From assembly GCA_965243415.1 (NCBI GenBank), contig OZ251549.1, positions 3,968,001-4,032,000 of the forward strand: a stretch of DNA of 64,000 nucleotides, in the 5' to 3' direction. Source of the DNA: G965204755 sp965243415 (lineage in GTDB: Bacteria; Acidobacteriota; Vicinamibacteria; Marinacidobacterales; Marinacidobacteraceae). Shown here one piece after another: positions 35,275 through 45,336 of this stretch. Within the stretch, counting starts at the first letter, position 1, and each line of letters opens with the position of its first letter. The translations under genes were made by a program, and so were the position numbers. The notes under the pieces were generated by a model. That model saw nothing but the letters and a program-made list of their open reading frames with translations, was not told where the DNA came from and made no database searches.

Positions 35275-36129
35275 ATGACCCGACGCGACTCCGGCGGGAC
35301 GCCCGCGGAGACCTCCGGCGCCTCGAAGGCGGCTCCCGAACCGCCCGCTTCGAAGCCGCCCACCGCAAAGGGGCCCGCCGCAAAGGGGTCCGCCGCGAAG
35401 GGGCCCGCCGCAAAGGGGTCCGCCGCGAAGGCCACCGTTCCCAGGGCGCCCGCGGCGAAGCCGGCCGCTCCGAAGTCGCCCGCCGCGAAGGCCCCCGCTC
35501 CCAAAGCGCCCGCCGCGAAGCCGGCCGCTCCGCCGAAGCCGACCGGCGGCGCCCGGCCCCCCGGGGCGTACCCGGCGCGCCCGCGGTCGGAGTCGTTCCT
35601 GGCGCATCGCCGGGGAGCGCTGCCGGGCGCGGCCCCGGCGGAAGACGAGCCTTCGGACCCGGTTCCCGAGTTCGAACCGGTCACCCTCGGCGGGGAGCCC
35701 GCGGAACCGGGCAAGGACCGCAGCCCGGAGCGCGCCGTCCAGCGGGCGCGGCTGCAGAAGGAGATGGAGGCGGCCCCGTTCGCCTCGCAGATCGGCCTCC
35801 GGCTGGACTACGCCGACAACGGGGTGTCGCGGGTGCGGCTGCCCACCACCGCGGGCAACACCGAGCCGGGACCGCTCGAAGGCGGCGTGGTGGGGGCGGC
35901 CTGCGTCGCCGCCGGACACTTCGCCGCCGCCTCGCTGGCCTCCGGGGTGGGGATCCGCCTGGTGGAGTTCAAGATCAGCGTCCTCGGGCCGGTGCAGGGC
36001 GACCTGCTGGCCATCGGCGAGGTCGTCCGCAAGGGGCGCACGCTGGTCGCCTGCCGGATGGAGGTCGTCGAGGACAACGACCGGGTCGTCGCCATCGGTC
36101 TCGGCACCTACTTCCTGCAGCACCCGTAG
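35275..36129 (+). CDS. PaaI-type hotdog thioesterase with histone-like N-terminal tail
   Basis: The 284-residue product has a C-terminal hotdog domain (residues about 155-284: IGLRLDYADNGVSRVRLP, then EGGVVGAACVAAGHFAA and ISVLGPVQGDLLAIGEVV) of the PaaI/YdiI acyl-CoA thioesterase family. The N-terminal 150 residues are low complexity, mainly Pro-Ala-Ala-Lys repeats (about residues 30-88) like histone H1 tails, then an acidic linker. The tail may bind nucleic acid or another polyanion; that is inference. ATG 35275 opens the only plausible frame. The gene is on the plus strand between minus-strand lpd and nadE and is followed by the nadE echo array. Confidence 0.8.
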   Translation: MTRRDSGGTPAETSGASKAAPEPPASKPPTAKGPAAKGSAAKGPAAKGSAAKATVPRAPAAKPAAPKSPAAKAPAPKAPAAKPAAPPKPTGGARPPGAYPARPRSESFLAHRRGALPGAAPAEDEPSDPVPEFEPVTLGGEPAEPGKDRSPERAVQRARLQKEMEAAPFASQIGLRLDYADNGVSRVRLPTTAGNTEPGPLEGGVVGAACVAAGHFAAASLASGVGIRLVEFKISVLGPVQGDLLAIGEVVRKGRTLVACRMEVVEDNDRVVAIGLGTYFLQHP

Positions 36130-36239
36130 GGCGCTTCCCGCCGGCCCGACCGCGAGGGCCGCCGGTTCGCCGCCGGCTTCGTTCGCCGGCAGCCCCGCCG
36201 GCCCGAATCCGCCGGACCCGGGACGGGCGCCCCGGCGGG

Positions 36240-37058
36240 TCAGCGCCACCGAGTGGCGTACAGGGGGGAGCACCGGGCCGCGCAGCGCTCGGTCGCTCGC
36301 CGGGTCGCTTCGATGCGCTCCGCCACGGCGGTCCCCGCCGGTCGTCCCTGCCGCCGGTCTTCCCTGCCGGCGCCGGTCCGCGACTTCGCGGGCGAGTGGC
36401 CCTGCCGGGAGCACCGGCGTGAGTCCGGTCGTCCCGCGGCGGCTCAGCGCCACCGAGTGGCGTACGGGGGAGCACCGGGCCGCGCGGCGCTCGGTCGCTC
36501 GCCGGGTCGCTTCGATGCGCTCCGCCAGGACGGTCCCCACCGGTCGTCCCTGCCGCCGGTCTTCCCTGCCGGCGCCGGTCCGCGACTTCGCGGGCGAGTG
36601 GCCCTGCCGGGAGCACCGGCGTGAGTCCGGTCGTCCCGCGGCGGCTCAGCGCCACCGGTCGTCGTAGGGGTCACCGGGCCGCGGCGCTGGTGCTCGGTCG
36701 CCCGGCGGGCGGCCTCGATGCGCTCCGCCACGACGGTCCCCCACCGGTCCGGCCCTGCCGCCGGTCGTCCCTTCCCGCGCCGGTCCGCGACTTCACGGGC
36801 GAGTGACCCTGCCGGGAGCACCGGCGTGAGTCCGGTCGTCCCGCGGCGGCTCAGCGCCACCGGTCGTCGTAGGAGGCGCCGGGCCAAAACGGCGCCGGCG
36901 CTCGGTCGCCCCGCCCCGGTCGCCTCGATGCCCTCCGCCGCGGCGGCCCTCACCGGTCGTCCCCTGCCGCCGGTCGTCGCGGCTTCGCCGGCGAGTGGCC
37001 CGGCCGGGAGCGCCGGCGCGCGTCCGGTCGCCCCGCCGGGCGCTTCCCTCCCGGCGGC
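36240..37058. repeat. four tandem degenerate copies of the nadE 3' end
   Basis: On the minus strand, copies of the last codons of nadE, including a TGA stop, recur with stop positions at 36240, 36444, 36645 and 36851, against 37059 in the gene. Spacings are 204, 201, 206 and 208 bp. Each unit keeps recognisable codons for the C-terminal helix (AERIEAARRATEH) with frame-changing differences, plus a shared spacer of about 120 bp. No unit carries the ATP-binding domain. The array fills the whole interval between the thioesterase and nadE genes. Confidence 0.92.
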
Positions 37059-37931
37059 TCAGCGCCACCAGTCGTCGTACGGGGTCACCGGGCCGCGGCG
37101 CTTGTGCTCGGTCGTCCGCCGGGCGGCCTCGATGCGCTCCGCGGCGGCGGGCCCCACCGGTCGTCCCTCCAGCCAGTCGTCCATCGCGGCGTAGGTCAGG
37201 CCCAGCGCTTCCTCGTCGGGGAGCCCCGGACGGAGGTCCTCCAGGTCGGCGGTCGGCGTCTTCGCCACGAGATCCGGGGGAGCGCCCAGGTGCGCGGCCA
37301 ACTGCCGGACCTGGCGTTTCGAGAGCCCGTAGAGCGGCGCCACATCCGCCGCCCCGTCGCCGAACTTGGTGAAGAACCCGACGAGCGCCTCCGCCGAGTG
37401 GTCGGTCCCCACCACCAGGCCGCCGCCGAGGTTCGCCAGGTGGTACTGCACCGCCATCCGCACCCGGGCCTTGGTGTTGCCCCGGGCGAAATCCCGGTCG
37501 GCCTCGGAGAAGCGGGCCAGTTCCTCCGGCGGCAGCGAGGCTTCGACCGCCCGCACCGCCGCGCCGATGTCCACGGAGAAGGTCTCGCAGGGGCGCATCC
37601 AGGCCAGCACCCGCTCGGCGTCGGCGGCGTCGCGCTGGTTTCCGTAGGGCAGCCGGACCGCGGCGAACGAGTACGGCGGCTCGCCGGCGGGGCCTGCCTC
37701 CGACCCGGAGTTCCGCTCGGCGACGGCCAGGGCGCAGAGCCGTCCGCAGAGCGCCGAATCCACCCCGCCGGAAACCGCGAGCCAGAGCCGCCGCTGCCCG
37801 CTCGCCTCCAGGTAGTCGGCGAGGAACCCCGCCCGGCGGGCGACTTCCGCCTCGGGTTCGATCTCCGGGAGCACCCGGAAACGCTCCCGGCGGGACGCCG
37901 ACCGATTCCGCTCCTCCATCTCGACCTCCAT
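37059..37931 (-). CDS. nadE: NAD+ synthase (ammonia-dependent type)
   Basis: The 290-residue product has the N-type ATP pyrophosphatase loop LWLAVSGGVDSALCGRL, NTKARVRMAVQYHLAN, and the deamido-NAD site region VVGTDHSAEALVGFFTKFGDG with LYGLSKRQVRQLAAHLG and KTPTADLEDLRPGLPDE. It makes NAD+ from deamido-NAD and ammonia; there is no glutaminase domain. ATG 37929..37931 is used, although a start at MEERNRSASRRE a few codons later is also possible. It is followed downstream by four decayed copies of its own 3' end. The C-terminus (HKRRGPVTPYDDWWR) matches normal family ends. Confidence 0.94.
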   Translation of the reverse strand: MEVEMEERNRSASRRERFRVLPEIEPEAEVARRAGFLADYLEASGQRRLWLAVSGGVDSALCGRLCALAVAERNSGSEAGPAGEPPYSFAAVRLPYGNQRDAADAERVLAWMRPCETFSVDIGAAVRAVEASLPPEELARFSEADRDFARGNTKARVRMAVQYHLANLGGGLVVGTDHSAEALVGFFTKFGDGAADVAPLYGLSKRQVRQLAAHLGAPPDLVAKTPTADLEDLRPGLPDEEALGLTYAAMDDWLEGRPVGPAAAERIEAARRTTEHKRRGPVTPYDDWWR

Positions 37932-38210
37932 GCCGAACCGGGAATCCTACGGGGCCGCGCCCCGAAAGTGCGAAGCGCCGAACCGACGATCCATGAAACC
38001 GTTTCCCCAACAAAACACCGAAGGCATATCCGCTTTTCCGAATCGGCCCCCGGAATGCCGGGTTCGAGCGGCCCAAGCCCTTGACTCTAAACCGGTTTCA
38101 TCGAACAGCGGCCGCGCCCGGGCGGTTCACCACTTGCTACGGGCGCGCCTTCCATCCGGGGACTTTTCCCCTTCCCACCGCTTCATTCCTCGACAGGAGG
38201 CATCCAGTCC

Positions 38211-41048
38211 ATGAAGCCATCCGTGAAGCGGCTGCTGACCGCGGCCGCCTTCGTCCTCCTTCCGGCCGCGCTCTTCGCCCAGATCACGGCCGGCCGCCTC
38301 GACGGCACCGTCCGGGATCCGCAGGGACTCGCGCTTCCGGGCGTCTCGATCACCCTGGAGTCCCCGGCGCTGCTCGGCAGCCGCGTGGCGACCTCCGATG
38401 TGGACGGTTCCTACCGCTTCCTCGGCCTCCCCGCCGGCGAGTACGACCTGACCTTCGAACTCTCCGGCTTCGGCACCCTGGTGCGCGAAGGCGTCACCGT
38501 GGTGACCGGTCAGACCTTCTCGGTGGATGCGGAACTCGGCGTCGCCGGCGTCGCCGAAACGGTCACCGTGACCGGGGAATCGCCGGTGGTGGATGTGAAG
38601 TCCAGCCGGTTCGGCGGCACCTTCGACGACACCGCGATCCTCGAAGTCCCGAACTCCACCGACCCGCACGCCATGCTGGCGCTCACGCCCGGCATCCGGA
38701 TGCGCGGGTTCGATGTGGCCGGCTCCCACAAGGCCCAGCAGTCGGGCTTCGACGCCTTCGGCCTGCGCAACCAGAACCGCATCGTCATAGACGGCGTGGA
38801 CTCCAACTTCGGCACCGGCGGTTTCGGCTTCTACATGGACAGCCTGACGGTGAACCAGTTCAATGTCTCGAACGCCGGCGCCGATGTGGAGAACGCCTGG
38901 GCCGGGAACACCATCGTCATGGACATCAAGACCGGCGGGAACGACCTCTCGGCCCTGCTCTACGCCGACTACCTCCGGGAGGACTTCGTGGGGGACAACC
39001 TCACCTCGGCCCTCGAGGACCGGGGCGCCTCCACGAACAAGATGCTCCTCTACTGGGAGGGCCACGCGGACCTCGGCGGCCCGATCTGGCGCGACCGGGC
39101 CTGGTTCTTCTTCGCCTACAACAACAATGTGACCGAGCGCGCCATCTCCGGCGTCACCGGGCTCAACGAGGAGGCGATCCTCCGGAACTACTACGCCAAG
39201 GTGAACATGGCGCTCAGCGAGAAGGACGAGTTGATCGGCTACAGCCAGTGGGGCCTGAAGAACCGTCCCAACCGGGGCATCAACTCCCAGAACTCCCTCG
39301 ATGTGCGCCTGGCGCAGGACTCCTGGACCTGGGTGCACAAGGCCGAATGGCAGCGGGTCTGGTCCGACCGGGCCTTCTCGAACATCAAGGCGATGCACTA
39401 CGGCGTCACCTGGCCGATGGTGCCGGCGGTGGACCCGGGCGAAAAGCCGCCCCGCATCGACCTGGAAACGGACCGGCGCACCGGCGCCGGGGTCTGGCCG
39501 TTCACCTTCGACAAGCAGCGGCCGCAGGCGGTCGCCATCCTGAACTACTACCTCCCGACCGGCGCCGGCAGCCACGACCTGAAGTTCGGCGTGGACTACA
39601 TGGAGGACGCCCGGCTCCGGTTCTCGAACGACGCCTCCGGCAACATCCAGTACCGGGACCGCGGCGGCCAGGTGTCGGAGATCCTCTTCGCGAACACGCC
39701 CACCGCGCTCTCCGACACCCGGGACCGCAACCTCCACTTCTTCGCGCAGGATGTCTGGCAGATCAGCCCGCGCCTGACCGTCACGGCGGGCATCCGCATC
39801 GCGAACCAGAAGGGCTTCTACAACTCGGCGGAACTCGATCCGGCCCACCCGGAGTTCTTCCTGACCGGGGAGATCCCCGGGAAGGACATCTTCACCTGGA
39901 ACGACTTCCATCCCCGGTTCGCCGCGACCTTCGATCCGACGGGGAGCGGCCGCACGGTCATCAAGGCCTCCGCCAGCCGCTACACCCACAATGTCGGCCC
40001 GGCCGGATTCGTCAGAGCCAATCCCGCCGCCTTCCAGAGCGTGACTTTCCAGTTCCTCGATCCGAACGGCAACGGCACCTACGATGGCCGGGACGAACTC
40101 GGTGAGATCCTGACCCAGTCCAGCGGCACCGGACTGCCGATCGGCAGCATCGAGGGCGGCACGCCGGTGGATCTCAGCACCAAGCGCTACTACGACGAGG
40201 TCACGGCTTCCGTCGAGAGCGAGATCGTGCCGGAAACGAACCTCCGGGTTTCCTATGTGCGCAAGATGGACCGGAATGTGTTCGGCACCTATGCGGTGGA
40301 TCGGCTGAACGCCCTGCTGACGGCGCCCATCCTCTGCGGGGACGAAGTCTTCCCCTGCCCGGAGAACGCGAACACCGGGGCCCCGATCACCACCATCGCC
40401 CGCGTCGCTGAAGGAACTTCCGGCGCGAACCAGGTCACGACCGGCCCCGACGGGCTCGACCGCAACGAGTACGACAACCTCGAGGTGGGGCTCAGCCGGC
40501 GATTCCGCTCCGGTTTCTTCCTGCAGGGGAGTTTCCACTACGGGTGGCGGAACGAACTCGTGTGCTGCGGGAACAGCACCAGCGCGGACACGCAGGCCGA
40601 CCCCTGGACCCTGGGGATCCAGGGAAGGGGCCTGAACCACAACACGGCCGTCAACACGAAGCAGAAGCACACCAACTGGAATGCGAAGGCGATCGGTCGT
40701 TGGGATATTCCGAGGGTCCCGGCGGCGCTGTCCTTCCAGTTCCGGGCCCAGAGCGGCTGGAACTACGCGCCCCTCCAGTCGATCCCCATCCCGGGATCTG
40801 GATCGGCCATCGTCCCGCTCTCGGACATGACCGAACGCTCGGACGATGTGTATATCCTCGACCTCCGCGCCGAGTTCAACCTGGGTTTCTGGAGCCGGGA
40901 CCGCCTGTCCCTGTTCGTCGACGCGTTCAATGTCACGAACTCCAACCCGGTCCTCAACTTCAACATCCGCGCCGGCTCCGGCTACAACAATGTGATCGGC
41001 TTCCTCGAGCCGCGCACCTTCAAGGTCGGCGCCCGCTACCAGTTCTAG
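38211..41048 (+). CDS. TonB-dependent receptor with N-terminal carboxypeptidase-regulatory-like domain
   Basis: The product is a 945-residue outer-membrane protein. A signal peptide (LLTAAAFVLLPAALFAQ) is followed by a carboxypeptidase-regulatory-like beta-sandwich (LDGTVRDPQGLALPGVSI, YRFLGLPAGEYDLTF), a plug region (TVTVTGESPVVDVKSS, RIVIDGVDSNFG) and a 22-strand barrel that ends with FKVGARYQF, the usual terminal aromatic signal. It imports a large or scarce ligand using TonB energy; this OmpA/Oar-like class is expanded in Acidobacteriota. ATG 38211 has ACAGGAGG close upstream. No SusD-like partner is present. A strong terminator follows, then a gene for a Cys-rich peptide, so a link between receptor and peptide is possible but unproven. 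Confidence 0.93.
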   Translation: MKPSVKRLLTAAAFVLLPAALFAQITAGRLDGTVRDPQGLALPGVSITLESPALLGSRVATSDVDGSYRFLGLPAGEYDLTFELSGFGTLVREGVTVVTGQTFSVDAELGVAGVAETVTVTGESPVVDVKSSRFGGTFDDTAILEVPNSTDPHAMLALTPGIRMRGFDVAGSHKAQQSGFDAFGLRNQNRIVIDGVDSNFGTGGFGFYMDSLTVNQFNVSNAGADVENAWAGNTIVMDIKTGGNDLSALLYADYLREDFVGDNLTSALEDRGASTNKMLLYWEGHADLGGPIWRDRAWFFFAYNNNVTERAISGVTGLNEEAILRNYYAKVNMALSEKDELIGYSQWGLKNRPNRGINSQNSLDVRLAQDSWTWVHKAEWQRVWSDRAFSNIKAMHYGVTWPMVPAVDPGEKPPRIDLETDRRTGAGVWPFTFDKQRPQAVAILNYYLPTGAGSHDLKFGVDYMEDARLRFSNDASGNIQYRDRGGQVSEILFANTPTALSDTRDRNLHFFAQDVWQISPRLTVTAGIRIANQKGFYNSAELDPAHPEFFLTGEIPGKDIFTWNDFHPRFAATFDPTGSGRTVIKASASRYTHNVGPAGFVRANPAAFQSVTFQFLDPNGNGTYDGRDELGEILTQSSGTGLPIGSIEGGTPVDLSTKRYYDEVTASVESEIVPETNLRVSYVRKMDRNVFGTYAVDRLNALLTAPILCGDEVFPCPENANTGAPITTIARVAEGTSGANQVTTGPDGLDRNEYDNLEVGLSRRFRSGFFLQGSFHYGWRNELVCCGNSTSADTQADPWTLGIQGRGLNHNTAVNTKQKHTNWNAKAIGRWDIPRVPAALSFQFRAQSGWNYAPLQSIPIPGSGSAIVPLSDMTERSDDVYILDLRAEFNLGFWSRDRLSLFVDAFNVTNSNPVLNFNIRAGSGYNNVIGFLEPRTFKVGARYQF

Positions 41049-41068
41049 CGCCGGCGCAACTCCCCTTC

Positions 41069-41106
41069 ACGGGCGGCGGGCCTCAGCGCCCGCCGCCCGT
41101 TTCCGT
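41069..41106 (+). terminator. rho-independent terminator after the TonB receptor gene
   Basis: A perfect 13-bp stem, ACGGGCGGCGGGC (41069..41081) pairing with 41088..41100, with the 6-base loop CTCAGC, is followed by TTTCCGTTTCC. It lies 21 bp past the receptor stop codon. Confidence 0.85.
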
Positions 41107-41323
41107 TTCCGGCGCGACCCTGCTCCGTCGATCGGCGCGAACCGGAGCGAGGCCGGTCTTTACCGCCGGCGGCCTCTTCCGGAAGTGATCCGACGCCTTC
41201 TCCACGCCATCCGGAGCCACCCTCCGCTTCGCGGTCCGCCGGCGTCCGGAGACCGCCACCCGTCGGGTTCGAAGACCGGACCCACGTCGTCCTCCGGGCG
41301 CCGTCCCGAACCCCGAATCGCGT

Positions 41324-41410
41324 TTGACAACAGTAAGTCCTGCCCCGTAGTGTCGTTTTATCCGGCCCGCCGACAGGAGGCGGATCGGACGTTCGCAGTC
41401 GCCGAGGAGG
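41324..41410 (+). promoter_or_regulatory. probable promoter and ribosome site of the Cys-rich peptide gene
   Basis: A perfect TTGACA (41324..41329) is followed, after 18 bp, by TAGTGT (41348..41353) as a possible -10 element, in a locally AT-richer stretch. GAGGAGG at 41404..41410 stands 9 bases before the ATG at 41420. This is the most canonical sigma-70 arrangement seen in the window. Confidence 0.55.
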
Positions 41411-41419
41411 CGTTGCTCC

Positions 41420-41701
41420 ATGAAGAAGACCGAGACACCGATCATCGGCCCGGCCCCGGCCGGGAACACCGAGGAAGCGGGGATGCTCCGGCTCCGGAAG
41501 CGCCCGATCGCCAACCTCACGGAGGACCAGATGGAGGAGGTCGCCGGCGGCCACCCGCACACCTGCGAGCCCACCTGCCCGCCGACCTGCTGCCCCACCT
41601 GCGGCAACACCTGCGAACCCACCTGCCCGCCCACCTGCGCGAACACCTGCGGCGAGTCGTGCGGCGGCACCTGCTTCCCGGAGTGCCCGGACACCTGGTG
41701 A
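41420..41701 (+). CDS. putative RiPP precursor peptide, GG leader and Cys/Thr-rich core
   Basis: The 93-residue product has a charged leader whose end reads IANLTEDQMEEVAGG, the typical L-T-x-E/D-x-M-x-x-V-x-GG cleavage motif of ribosomal natural-product precursors (as in Bacteroidota class I lanthipeptide-type and related families). The core of about 48 residues has 12 cysteines, mostly as Thr-Cys and spaced every four residues (CEPTCPPTCCPTC, then CEPTCPPTCANTC), in two near-repeats. This suits thioether cross-linking, multiple disulfides or metal binding. No LanB/LanC/LanM, radical-SAM maturase, YcaO or peptidase-containing exporter is in the window, so maturation genes must be elsewhere or absent. 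It lies downstream of a TonB receptor with its own promoter. Confidence 0.75.
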   Translation: MKKTETPIIGPAPAGNTEEAGMLRLRKRPIANLTEDQMEEVAGGHPHTCEPTCPPTCCPTCGNTCEPTCPPTCANTCGESCGGTCFPECPDTW

Positions 41702-41998
41702 CACCGGGCGGCCCGGACGCGGCGGAAGTCCCGTAGCGCCCGGCCGCCGACCGTCCCGCCCCGACAGCCACCGGGGCCCAGCGCTCGCCTCCGAGTCGCC
41801 GCTCCTCGGGCGCCGCAACCGCTCCGGGCGCCCGGCCGGTTCCGGAGGACGGGCTGCCCGGAGGGACCTTCCGGGCGCGCTCATCGCTCGTCTCCTCGGC
41901 GTTACCGGAATCGAGCGGCGCCGGTGGCCGGCCTCTCGGGATCCTGATCCGGGAACCGGGCGGCGAACCCGGATTTCCCCATGGAGCCCGGGGGTCGG
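41702..41998. other. non-coding stretch after the RiPP gene
   Basis: About 300 bp of GC-rich sequence with no supported gene, RNA or terminator hairpin that I can identify. Confidence 0.5.
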
Positions 41999-42190
41999 TC
42001 AGCGGTGGCAGAGCGCCCCGGAACAGACGGTGGGGGATCGCCTCGTTCTGCGGGTCGTGGGGGTCGGCGCGGTCGAGGAGTCCCGCCGCCTCCTGCTCGC
42101 CGCCACGGACCGGGCGCACCTTGGCCGCCGGCGCCGGCAGGTCGGCGTCCGGGGAACGGCGGAACGGCGCCGCCGACTTCCGCATTCTCC
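41999..42190 (-). pseudogene. displaced copy of the GWxTD gene 3' end
   Basis: The minus strand here encodes SPDADLPAPAAKVRPVRGG and QEAAGLLDRADPHDPQNEA, which match the last TPR of the GWxTD protein at 45889 (PPDADLLVLAATVRLVRGD, QEAANLLDRAHALDPENEA). The stop codon position is also kept (TGA at 41999..42001). Similarity fades near 42190, after about 60 codons. The fragment is separated from the parent gene by the complete Fn3 lipoprotein gene, so it is a displaced rather than tandem copy. Confidence 0.82.
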
Positions 42191-42491
42191 CCTCGCCGCC
42201 GACCTCGACGGCCTTCCGCCGGCAACACCGGGCGCGCGGCGGCGGCTACTCCGGCTCCCCGCTCCGGAGAGGCCGCGCCCCCCGGGGTCGGCGCAACCGA
42301 ACTCCCGGGGAGGCCCGGACCCCGGACCGGACCTCGCCGCCCGCTCGCCCGGCGAGGGTGCGGGACTCCGCCGGGGCCCGCTCGGGGAAACAGGCAGTCG
42401 GGGAATCTCGTTCGGTAGAATTCGCGGCGATTCTCGTAACCCGCCACCGGTTGCGGGATTCCCTCGACTCCCTTTCCCGGAGGCATCCCCC

Positions 42492-42612
<121 letters not shown>

Positions 42613-42620
<8 letters not shown>

Positions 42621-45336
42621 CGCGGGCCGACACCCGGGGAGGTTGCCGGGCCTGATCCTCCTGGCGGGTCTGGCGCTCGCGGGCTGCGGGGACGATTCCT
42701 CCACCACCGCGCCGGCGCCGGCTCCCGCGCCCCCGCCCGCTCCCGCGGCCCCGGATCCGGTGGGAGTTCCCGGCGGGCTGAAGGTCACCGCCAGCGGCCA
42801 CGACTTCCTGGAGTTCGGCTGGGAGGCGGTGGAAGGCGCCACCGGCTACGAGATCCAGTTGAGCCTGAAGGAGGGCGACTTCTCCTCGGTTTCCACGGCG
42901 ACGGTCACGACGACCATGCATCGTTTTTCGGTGAAGCCGGAGACCAGCGGCTACGCGCGGGTCCGGGCCCACGAGGGAGAGCGGCAGAGCGAGTGGAGCG
43001 AAGCGGCGACGGGGACCAGCGCGGCGGCGCCGATCCCGCCGCTGGTGCTGATGGCGCCGGCTCCCGAGGTTTCGGGGAGCGGGGCGGACTTCATCGAGTG
43101 GAGTTGGGAGCCGGTGGCGGAGGCATCGTCGTACGAGGTGCGGGTGGCGGCGACCGAGGACGGGCTCGACGGGGCCTCTCCGGAGAGCGTCACGGAGACG
43201 AGGTATCGGGTAACGGCGGAACCGGAGACGGAGATGCTGATCCGGGTGCGGGCGGTGGCGGGGACCGCGGAATCGCCGATCGTGAGCGACTGGAGCGACG
43301 CGGTGTCCGGGATGAGCGATGCGACGCCGCGGCCGTTCGTGGTGGAGATGCGGCCGCCGGAAGCGGGGGCCGACCGGGAGTGCTCGGGGCAGGCTCTTTG
43401 TCCGGACGACGGGACCGACCCGGCGAAGGCGATGGCTTCGGTGAACCCGATGATGCTGGTGTCGTCGTCGCACCGGGCGCGGATCCGGCCGCTGTTCGTC
43501 GAGGGCGCGCCGGGGGTGACGGTGGAGGCCGGGGAGGCGCTGACGCCGTTCGCCTATGCCGACTGGAGCCTGCTGCAGCGGACGGCGGTGGACGAGGGCG
43601 CCGTTTTCGAGTTCCGCAGGATCACCGGCGGGGCCGGGCAGGAGGCGACGCCGACGGGCGCCGCGATGCATGTCACCTGCGGGCCGTTCCGCTGTTCCGA
43701 GCCCGCCGCGGAGGCGCCGGCGGCGCCGGCGATCAACGCGGAGGAGGCGGCGGTCTGCCGGGACTTCGAGGTGGACTTCCGGTTGATCGAGGGCGTCTTC
43801 CACAATTACCAAGTGGTCAGTTTGGCTGGCACTTCGTCCGGCGACCCCCTGCGTCTCTACTGGCCCAACCACAGTGCCGGATTGGAGTTCGGTTGGGAAT
43901 ACACGCTGAGCCACCCGGCGACGGTGACCCACGAGTTCACCACCGTGCCGGCGGCGACCCCGAGCGGGTGGCTGACGGTGCCGGGCGCCGATCTGGAAGT
44001 GACTTCCGTTTACCGCAACCTCGACCTGGCGCCGCCGGATCCACCCGATCCCGACAGCCTCGTCAACAAGTTCGGGGGTTCCGCGAATCGGGACGGCAAC
44101 CGGGACAGCCGTGCTGCCCCGGGCCCGATCCGGAATGGCGCCAACGATTGTTATCGGGGCGATTACTACAGTCGGGGCGGCCAGTTCAACGCCTTCGGGC
44201 AGATATCCGGTCCCAGTTACGGCAAGTTCCAGAGGAGCATGGGCACCGTGATGCCGCCCGTAGAACGGGTCGAGAAACCCCCGGGCCGCTGCGCCGTGCT
44301 CGTGACGGACGGCTACTACATCGACTACTCGGGATTGGGCCGGGCGAATGTCCGCCACCACGACTATTCGCCCGGGTACCGGCTGCACGTGGATCCGCAG
44401 GTGGGGGTTTCCTGGGCCGGCAGCGAGGTCGCCTGGGGGAACGACGACCCGTTCGCGGAGCTGAAGTGCGGGCGCGTCACTTTCCCGTTCGCGGACCAGT
44501 ACGACAAGTGCGAGCGGTTCCGGGAGGAACTGGAGGCGTTCGTGGCCGGAGGGATCGGCCGGCAGTATCGACTGGAGTTCGAGTTCTCGGGAACCCACGC
44601 CGACCACAACCGCCGGGCCCGGTTCAACCGGATCATCGTCCGGAACACCGCGCCGGCTCCCAGCAGCAATGTCCTCTGGGCCGGGGGGAGGCCCGGGCAG
44701 GAATGGCGACCGCGGGGCAGCCGGTACGCCTCGCTGTGGCTCCAGCGCCCCGAGCCGGGCACGAGCCAGCAGGGCCCCAACCACGCGGATATATTCCGGG
44801 GCAAGTCGAATTTCGGGATCGACGGCACCCTGAGGGACTACGACCTGTACGAACTGTTTGTGCGCAATTTCGCGGAGCATGTCACGCCCGCTCTCGGAAG
44901 CGCCGATTACCTGACGGGGGGGCGTGACGCGCGGCGCGGCCTGGGAGCCTGGCAGCCGATCGTCCGGCACGAACTCCTGGACAGCGACGGCGACCCGATC
45001 TACGGCGACCTGGGAAAGATCGACCTGCTTGGAGCCGACGGGGACCCCGGGAGCGACGGGGACCCGGACAACTTCGACGGCAACGAGGATGCGGATTCCT
45101 GCTCCGCCGACGACGGCGGGGAAGAGTTGTGCGACGCGGTGGTGGAGATCCCGCTCACCGCCACCTTCGTGCTGATCCGGGATACGAAGACCTGCGAAAC
45201 GGAGATGGACCTGTCGGTGACCTGCACCTGGGACGCGGACGGCGACAACCGCCGCGCCGGCAACACCCGGTTCCCGGCGGGCCCGAACACCGGGCGCAAC
45301 GACGGCAACTTCTTCATCCGGTGCGAGGCCCACTGA
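42613..45336 (+). CDS. Fn3-domain lipoprotein with unknown C-terminal domain
   Basis: The 907-residue product has a lipoprotein signal (LPGLILLAGLALAGC, lipobox LAGC near residue 25) and an Ala/Pro linker. Two fibronectin-III-like domains follow (FLEFGWEAVEGATGYEIQ and FIEWSWEPVAEASSYEVR, each with the Trp and Tyr core). After residue 240 comes a long domain that I do not recognise, with paired cysteines, an Asp-Gly-rich acidic stretch near residues 800-840 (possible calcium sites) and a final Cys. It is probably surface-anchored. GTG 42613 has GAGGG upstream; an alternative start at ATG 42492 would need a change in the poly-G tract. It lies between a displaced GWxTD fragment and the GWxTD gene. 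Confidence 0.78.

Noticed and set aside
30616..36540. 1974-codon open frame on the minus strand
   Set aside because: Only its first-listed part (E1 beta, 30616..31593) is coding. The rest runs antisense or out of frame through lipB, lpd and the echo array, with Arg/Pro/Gly-rich low-complexity content.
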